64,000 nt of DNA, from the NCBI GenBank assembly GCA_023105745.1, contig JALGQZ010000001.1, forward strand, positions 47,243,662 through 47,307,661. Reading direction: 5' to 3'. A model generated the notes under the pieces. That model made no database searches and was not told where the DNA came from. It was given only the letters and a program-made list of their open reading frames with translations. Each line of letters starts with the position of its first letter. Within the stretch, counting starts at the first letter, position 1. Source of the stretch: Austropuccinia psidii. Its lineage: Eukaryota; Basidiomycota; Pucciniomycetes; Pucciniales; Sphaerophragmiaceae. Positions 58,222 through 64,000 of this stretch are shown one piece after another. A program made the position numbers and the translations under genes.

Positions 58222-58726
58222 ACAAATATAAGTCTTTTATATAAAAGTGTTTTTTTGGTAAGATATGGCAATTTTTCACGTAAAAATTGCTTTTATATCT
58301 TTTTTTTATGGAAAAGGAAAAAAATGGGAATAATTAAAGATATGAAATTAAAAAGAATAAAATAACTTTTTTATTGGTTTTTAATATTTTTATTATTTTT
58401 TATGTTTTTATTTTTAAAGAATAAAATAAAAATGAGTATGATTCTTTTTATAAAATTAATTTATAATATAAAATTATTTTTAATTTATAAAATATCTTTT
58501 TTAATCACTAGACTCACTCAAAGAAAGTTTTTTCAAGTCTATGGATGTGAAAAACCATGTGTAAGACAGTACAATTGCTTTCCAAATGCCCCAATAGCTT
58601 TTAAAGACAATAAATATAAAATTATTATATAATTTTATGATTATAAGTATAATTTATTATTGGATAAACCCAATTAGAATCTTTTTAAAGTTCTTTTAGA
58701 GTAAATATCACGGCCAGGCCCCCAAA
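58222..58726 (-). other. E3 leader with primer-binding site
   Basis: The primer-binding site (58709-58724) has the 16 bases TGGGGGCCTGGCCGTG on the minus strand and lies two bases from the LTR. The rest is AT-rich leader with T-runs that probably form the leader intron. I find no convincing donor here, unlike in E2. No gene is visible. Confidence 0.65.
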
Positions 58727-59640
58727 TGTAAGGTTTGACTATGAAACAATAAGTAAAAATTACTAATATTTTACTTATTGTACTATGAATGTCCTGATGA
58801 ATGAAATAAATAAGATAAAATAATTATAATAATAAGGAATTATTATAATTATGGCGTAAAAATAATTATATTATTAATAAAAATATAATAATATAGTTTA
58901 TATTATAAAATATAATATAATAAAATAAATATATTAATATGAAATAATTAATATATTTAAAAGCACTTTATTATTGTTACAAACAAATAATAAAGGCGTA
59001 GAAAATTGTTCTTTATTAATAAAAAACAATTGATAACAATAATATTACTAATATTAAGGTTATAATTAATATAAATACAATTTATATTAATTAAAGAACT
59101 ATTAAAAGAATAATATAGAGAAAATTATTGATATAAGACAAAATAACCTACTTTTAACACTTAATATAAGAATTTTGAGATACCTTACGCCAAATAATAT
59201 AAATACAACTTATACAAACTGTATTTACAATAAAAAATAGAGAAATTACAAATATTCTAGATTTTTTACGTGGAAATGAGTTTTAGAGAGATTTTTAACA
59301 AAAACAGTTAAACAAATGATTTAATCACGTCAAAATTGATGATTATAATAATGATGAACTTTTTTTCTTCAATAATATAAAAGTTCTATATATAAAGAAT
59401 AAAGATATTACCTTTTTGTTTGTATTTATTTAATGTTTTTGATGCGCCTGACGGGAAAACAGAGCAGAAAGAGCTCTATTTATAGTATATACCTCCCTCC
59501 TAGAGTCCAACAGGCTTCTAGTAGACGTGTACTGATCATATCCACTGGAAATGATCAATATTTTAAGGTTTGGTGATGATTACATCATGACCAAACCTCA
59601 TGACATCCCTATTACGCCATTATTTAGAGTTAGCACTATA
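58727..59640 (-). repeat. 5' LTR of E3, 3' portion, cut by E5
   Basis: The plus strand starts TGTAAGGTTTGACTATG and follows 50120-51028 closely until 59640, where E5 begins. The TATA box equivalent is at 59476-59484. The bases before E5 (59636-59640, CTATA) are its probable target duplication. Confidence 0.9.
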
Positions 59641-61078
59641 TGTCAGGCTGAGTCTATATTGAAGTGGTAATAAGAGTATTTACAACTAGAATTATGACTA
59701 TGATACGTAGAAAATTAATTTAAAATAAGAGTATTGGGTTGTAAAAGATGATATATAATATAATTAAGGGGTTCTACTATTGATTAATAGTGGTGGTGAG
59801 CGCTATTGAGAACCCAGGGTGCAATCTTACCAGTTGGGTTACTATAATAAGAGTTACAATAATTGAATATATAATTATACCTGCTTATTACCCAATAGTG
59901 AGACTGTTTTTGACAGTTTACTACGTAGGGTATTCAAGAGCAGGATGAGGAGACAATTCTGGCTGTGAAAAGCCTCCTTTTTATACTGAAATGGGGTGGA
60001 AAGGGTGCTAGACCTTTCCATGTAGAGGAAGTGAAGATTTTTCACTCTCTAGGACTGATTTGTGGTTTGCAAACAGCCTGTATGCCCTGTATTGGGCTTA
60101 GATGTGGTTTTGAAACCACATCTGGGCGGTTTTCACCAATACAGGGTGAAAATTCTCATTTGGGGACCTCACAGCCTGATTCTGACGTGTATGACGCGTA
60201 GAATGCTGTACAGAAACTGTATGGGACCCCACTATTGACTGACATATGAGGTATTGAAGTAAAAACATGCTTCTTTGTCTATTTGACACCTCATATTCAT
60301 GGTTATGGGATATTATCCCATGGTAAAGCTGTATATGACAGCAGGTGGGATTTTGACCTTAAAACAGCCATAACTTTGTCAATTCTTGAGATATTAACCT
60401 CAAAATTGGTTCGGTGTGTAGCCCTGTATGTGCTCTACACAATGGTACCTCATTTGATATGGGTATCATTTAATATGGCAAAGTTATCCCATGTACAAGA
60501 TTTTTGTACATTTGTGTCTTTTAGGCAACAAGCTGTATTGAGCTTGTTTGCCCCATAACCTTTGTTCTAGTTGAGCTATGGGGAAATGGATGGCACCATC
60601 AGATAGCCCTGATTGTGCTCTTTCCAAAATCAGCCCACTTCAGGTATCCCACACTAAAACTGTAGAAGCTAGATGAGAGGTGAATGTTTTGTTCACCCTT
60701 ATTTGGCCTGAAATTGACCATAACTCCAGTAATATTGGTGTTAGCTCAGTTTGGCTGGTACTATTGGATAGCCCTGGCTTAGAGCTTCATTTTGAGTACC
60801 CATTTGATGGGGTTAAGCCGCTCCTTCTAGATTTTAGATGAGAGGTGAAAATTAAGGTTTATGCTCAGCACTAACTTTGAGCAGGAATAACTTTGTTATT
60901 TCTTGTCCTATGGTGATGGGACTTGTATTTTCAGAAAGAGGTGAGTTTCCTCTTTCTTTTGATACCTTTTGAGCTTATTTGGCTCAGCTCCATGTTCTGG
61001 TGGTATCTTGGCTATACCATTGGTTTATGGTATTTTGGCTGTCATGCTTGTGCTCTGGTTTTGAGTCACAGGCTGACA
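59641..61078 (-). repeat. 3' LTR of E5
   Basis: The plus strand runs from TGTCAGGCTGAGTC to GTCACAGGCTGACA, 1438 bp. The two-tier palindrome lies near 60080-60145 with a few changes. A region near 60283-60560 keeps long matches to the E2 LTR in reverse. Confidence 0.9.
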
Positions 61079-61102
61079 TACCCTCCCTCTAAAAAAGGCT
61101 GA

Positions 61103-64000
61103 TCATTGATGAGACTGCTCAGTCCTCCTAGAGGCTGCAAATCTCCTCAGATAAAGGTTCCCATTTGGTATGGCATCCTCTGCCAACCATTTGTCTTTAT
61201 CTGCTGTCTGGTTCTTGAATCTGACTAGGTATTGTCTTTGATCTTTCCCATTCAGTCTGATCTTCCTGGCCCTGATGATCTTACTCACAGGTCCAGGGGA
61301 GTCCTCCACTTCCACTATCTCTTGTGGTGTGGGGTTCTTTCTCCTTGACGGGAATTTGTCCTCCTCTGTCTGGAAGTATGGTTTGACCAAACTCACTGGA
61401 AAGACTGGATGTTTCCTTGAAAACTCCTCAGTGAGTTTGACTTCCACTGCATTTCTTCCTATCAACTTAATGATAGTAAAAGGTCCTACAAATGAGTCTC
61501 TCATCTTTTCAGGTCCTTTGAGATTGTTGAAGTTCAGTGTAGACACTAGCACCTGGTCCCCTTCCTTGAAGTCAGGTTCCATATGTGATTTGTCCCACCT
61601 CTGCTTATTGTATTCTTTTGCCTCAGCTATGCATTTGGCAGCAGTATCACAGGCTTTCTTCCACATATCATGGAAGTCTTTGGCTGTGGGGTGGATGGTC
61701 AGAAGATTTTTCTTCAAGTGATCCACAGGTAACAGGGGATTCCACCCTTTCTCTACCAGTGCAGGTGTTTTTCCTGTGGTAGAGTGCTGGCTTGTATTAT
61801 AAGCCAGTTGGACTGCTGGTAAGAGGGTGACCCAATCATGGGTGTATCCCTCATGGTCCTTGTATTCCATGCCATAGGCACAGAACCTCCTGAGGATGTC
61901 CTCCATTGTTTGGATCATCCTCTCAGCTAGGCCATCTGTTTGTGGACGGTAAGCTGTGGAAAAAGCAATCTTGGTGCCAAGCATGTCATATAAATTGGTC
62001 CAAAATTCAGATGTAAATTTTGGGTCCCTGTCACTGATTATGATCTTAGGGACTCCACAGGTGGATATGATGTTATTCCAAAATAACAGAGCAGTGTCCA
62101 TGGCTGTGTCCTCTTTATGGCATGGTAGACATCTCGGGCTCTTGCTGAACCTATCAACTATGATTAAGCAGGCATTGTAGTTTTCTTTGCCTCCTGGGAC
62201 AAGTCCTGTGACCCAGTCCATGTTGATGGTTTCCCATGGGTGTTTGGGTTCTTCTATGTGCTGAAGCAACCCATATTTCTTCCCATGCTTTCTATTTGCC
62301 TTTTGGCATCTTTCACAAGTGTTGATGTATTCACTCAACTCTTGCTCCCACTTGGGCCACCAAGCTGTGCTTGCTACCCTCTCTTTAGTCCTGTCTTCAC
62401 TCATGTGTCCCATGTAGGGGCAGTCATGGCATTCCTGCAGGATTAAAGAGATGTGGTCTCTGTCTATCACTGTGAGTGCACTTGTGTGCTTTTCTCTGTG
62501 GTAGAGCACGCCATCTATAAGAAAAAACTTATTGTCCTTATAGGCCCTCAACCAGGGTTCTTCCAGCTGGGTTTCCAGTTCTGGACTCCTGTAATTTTGT
62601 TGAAGCAGTTGGAGTAGTATGCTACACTGTTTGTGTTTGGCATAAGACTTCTGTACTGCACTGAAGAATTCATTTTGCAGTTCTGAGGAACTTATTCCCA
62701 GCATGGGAGTTTCTGTCCCTTCCATGTCAGTGCCTCCACTGTCAAGGGTACCACTTTCTGGTGCCCATTCAGATATTCTGAAGTTCTTCCTCCTATCTAT
62801 TTCCATGAAATGGATAAGGATTTTTGCTGCAACTTCTGGGTCATAAGCTGGATTGCTTTTGACATTGTCCAGTGGCCATCTGCTGAGGCCATCTGCATTG
62901 GTATGGGTTTTACCTTCTTTGTATATGATGGTCATGTTCTCTCTATACTCCTGGATGGCTATTTTCTATCTCAGCATATGTCTATTTGTAGTCTTCATGT
63001 TTAGTAAAGACTTCAAGGCTGTGCAGTCTGTGTAGACTTCAAAGACTGCACCCTCCAAATAATAATGGAGTTTTTCTAGAGCCCAGACTAGACATAGACA
63101 TTCAGTCTGGGTGGCCCCATACCTGGCTTCTGAATCTTTCAGCTTCCTTGAGATGTAGCAAATTACTCCTTCTCTTGGTTCACCATCCACAATTTGTCTT
63201 TGGTGAAGGGCTGCTCCTAGCACTTGACTGCATGCTGCATCTATATATAACTTGAATGGTATTTCAAAGTCAGGTAAGATGAGCACAGGTGCATTAGTGA
63301 GTTCATATTTGATTCTCTCATATGCATCCCTCCTTTCCTTGGTTATTTCAAAAACTACATCTTTTGAACATAACTTGTATAAACTACTAGTTATGTGTTC
63401 AAAATGTTTGATATGGTTTCTAGAGTAGCTAGCAAACCCAAGGAAAGATTGCATCTCTTTGATGCTCTTTGGTACTGGTTTTTGCAGTACTGCTGCTAAT
63501 GTATTCTGGTCAATTGCCAGACTAAGACCTGAGACTTTATGTCGTAGAGCCAGTAACTCTTGTTGGCCAAAATTGCACTTTTTAAGTGAAATTTTCAGAT
63601 TTATGGGTGTGCATTTACTTAGCACTCTGTCTATGTATTGCACATGGTCTTCCCATGTCTCTGAGTATATAATTATATCATCAATATATACTACCATCCA
63701 GCCTTCCAATATTTCATCTTGAAATATTGTGTCCATCATCCTTTGGAAGTGGGCTGGTGCATTCTTGATGCCAAATGGCATTCTGGTGTACTCATATATG
63801 CCCATATGGCATATTATTCTGAGTAATTTCATGGAGTTTGGTTTGACTCCATTGTGGTGGAAGCCTTTCATACAATCCATCTTCGTTATGTATTTGGCTT
63901 TGGCCAGCTTATCCAAGGCATGAGGTATCCTTGGTATAGGGTACCTGTCTGCTTTTGTGTAGTTATTCAGGGCTCTGAAGTCCCCACACAATCTAGACTT
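61103..64000 (-). pseudogene. E5 pol: RT, RNase H, integrase, chromo-like tail, one nonsense codon
   Basis: The minus-strand frame enters from the right edge ([18 protein letters not shown]) and shows [15 protein letters not shown], the RNase H region ([15 protein letters not shown]), then a TAG near 62964 where E2 has Trp (MLRWQIAIQ). In the same frame it continues from 62963 to 61103 with DGLSRWP, the zinc finger ([13 protein letters not shown]), [24 protein letters not shown] and [14 protein letters not shown]. The single nonsense codon is the only lesion I find in this part; the gag side is off-window. Confidence 0.9.

Larger units (their letters stand above)
50120..59640 (-). mobile_element. 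Element E3: family I retrotransposon, 5' LTR interrupted by E5
   Basis: On the minus strand it has a 3' LTR (50120-52104), a polypurine tract (52105-52116), gag-pol (52223-57157 and further upstream), ORF-A, a leader ORF, a primer-binding site (58709-58724) and the 3' part of its 5' LTR (58727-59640). E5 starts at 59641 inside that LTR. The insertion site in E4 is after CTTAG (50115-50119), the probable target duplication. Its polyprotein is closest to E1, while its LTR matches E6 and S1. Confidence 0.92.
59641..64000 (-). mobile_element. Element E5: family II retrotransposon, 3' part, running off the window
   Basis: On the minus strand it has a 3' LTR (59641-61078), a polypurine tract (61079-61090) and polyprotein from the RT N-terminal region to the end (64000-61103). 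It is very similar to E2 across integrase and tail. It is inserted in the 5' LTR of E3 and is the innermost layer on this side, so probably the youngest there. Confidence 0.92.

Overview
The window reads as a piece of a large, AT-rich, transposon-dominated fungal genome, most likely a rust fungus (Pucciniales). The reasons are Ty3/gypsy polyproteins with the fungal MxTRxG-type Gag start, short GT-AG introns of 56-90 nt, a PIF/Harbinger transposon with its SANT-like partner gene, and a Tet-like 2OG-Fe(II) oxygenase of the kind expanded in rusts. The taxon is an inference. I find no host gene, rRNA, tRNA or CRISPR array. Almost every base belongs to a mobile element.

The layout is one stack of insertions inside insertions, and many joins are proven by target-site duplications (TSDs). 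Names used here: family I (LTR TGTGARCC...CCTTACA): E1, E3, E6, E7 and solo LTRs S1-S3; family II (LTR TGTCAG...CTGACA): E2, E4, E5 and solo LTR S4; family III (chromodomain gypsy, LTR TGTCAT...GTGACA): A and B; H is the Harbinger. The oldest layer is the decayed minus-strand E7 (6531-9996). On its left it holds S1 (4591-6530), which is itself interrupted by A (1-4590). It also holds S2 (7559-9448, TSD GTGGA), and at 9997 it is broken by B. The 3' LTR of B (9997-10688 plus 38324-38359) was split by S3 (10689-38323, TSD AATGG). S3 was split by H (12359-38159, TSD AAT), H by E1 (15149-34889, TSD TTTCT), and E1 by E2 (20433-30097, TSD GAGAG). Right of this, the inside of B is interrupted by E6 (from 38709). 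The LTR of E6 carries S4 (39425-40846, TSD AAAAT), and its body is broken by E4 (42789), E4 by E3 (50120), and the 5' LTR of E3 by E5 (59641 to the window end).

H is about 6.05 kb once the nested element is removed. It carries three genes: an intact two-exon DDE transposase (+), a four-exon SANT-like/coiled-coil protein (-, one nonsense codon), and a Tet-like dioxygenase (-, two nonsense codons and disrupted by E1).

The family I and II retroelements share an unusual 5' coding architecture. There is an ATG-less leader ORF behind a 3' splice site, a short second intron whose acceptor lies a few bases after the Gag-Pol ATG, and a reading frame (ORF-A) that overlaps the Gag-Pol frame by several hundred bases in the -1 relation. 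Splicing versus intron retention could therefore choose between two proteins from the same DNA. None of the copies looks fully autonomous: each has stops, frameshifts, changed catalytic motifs or nested insertions.
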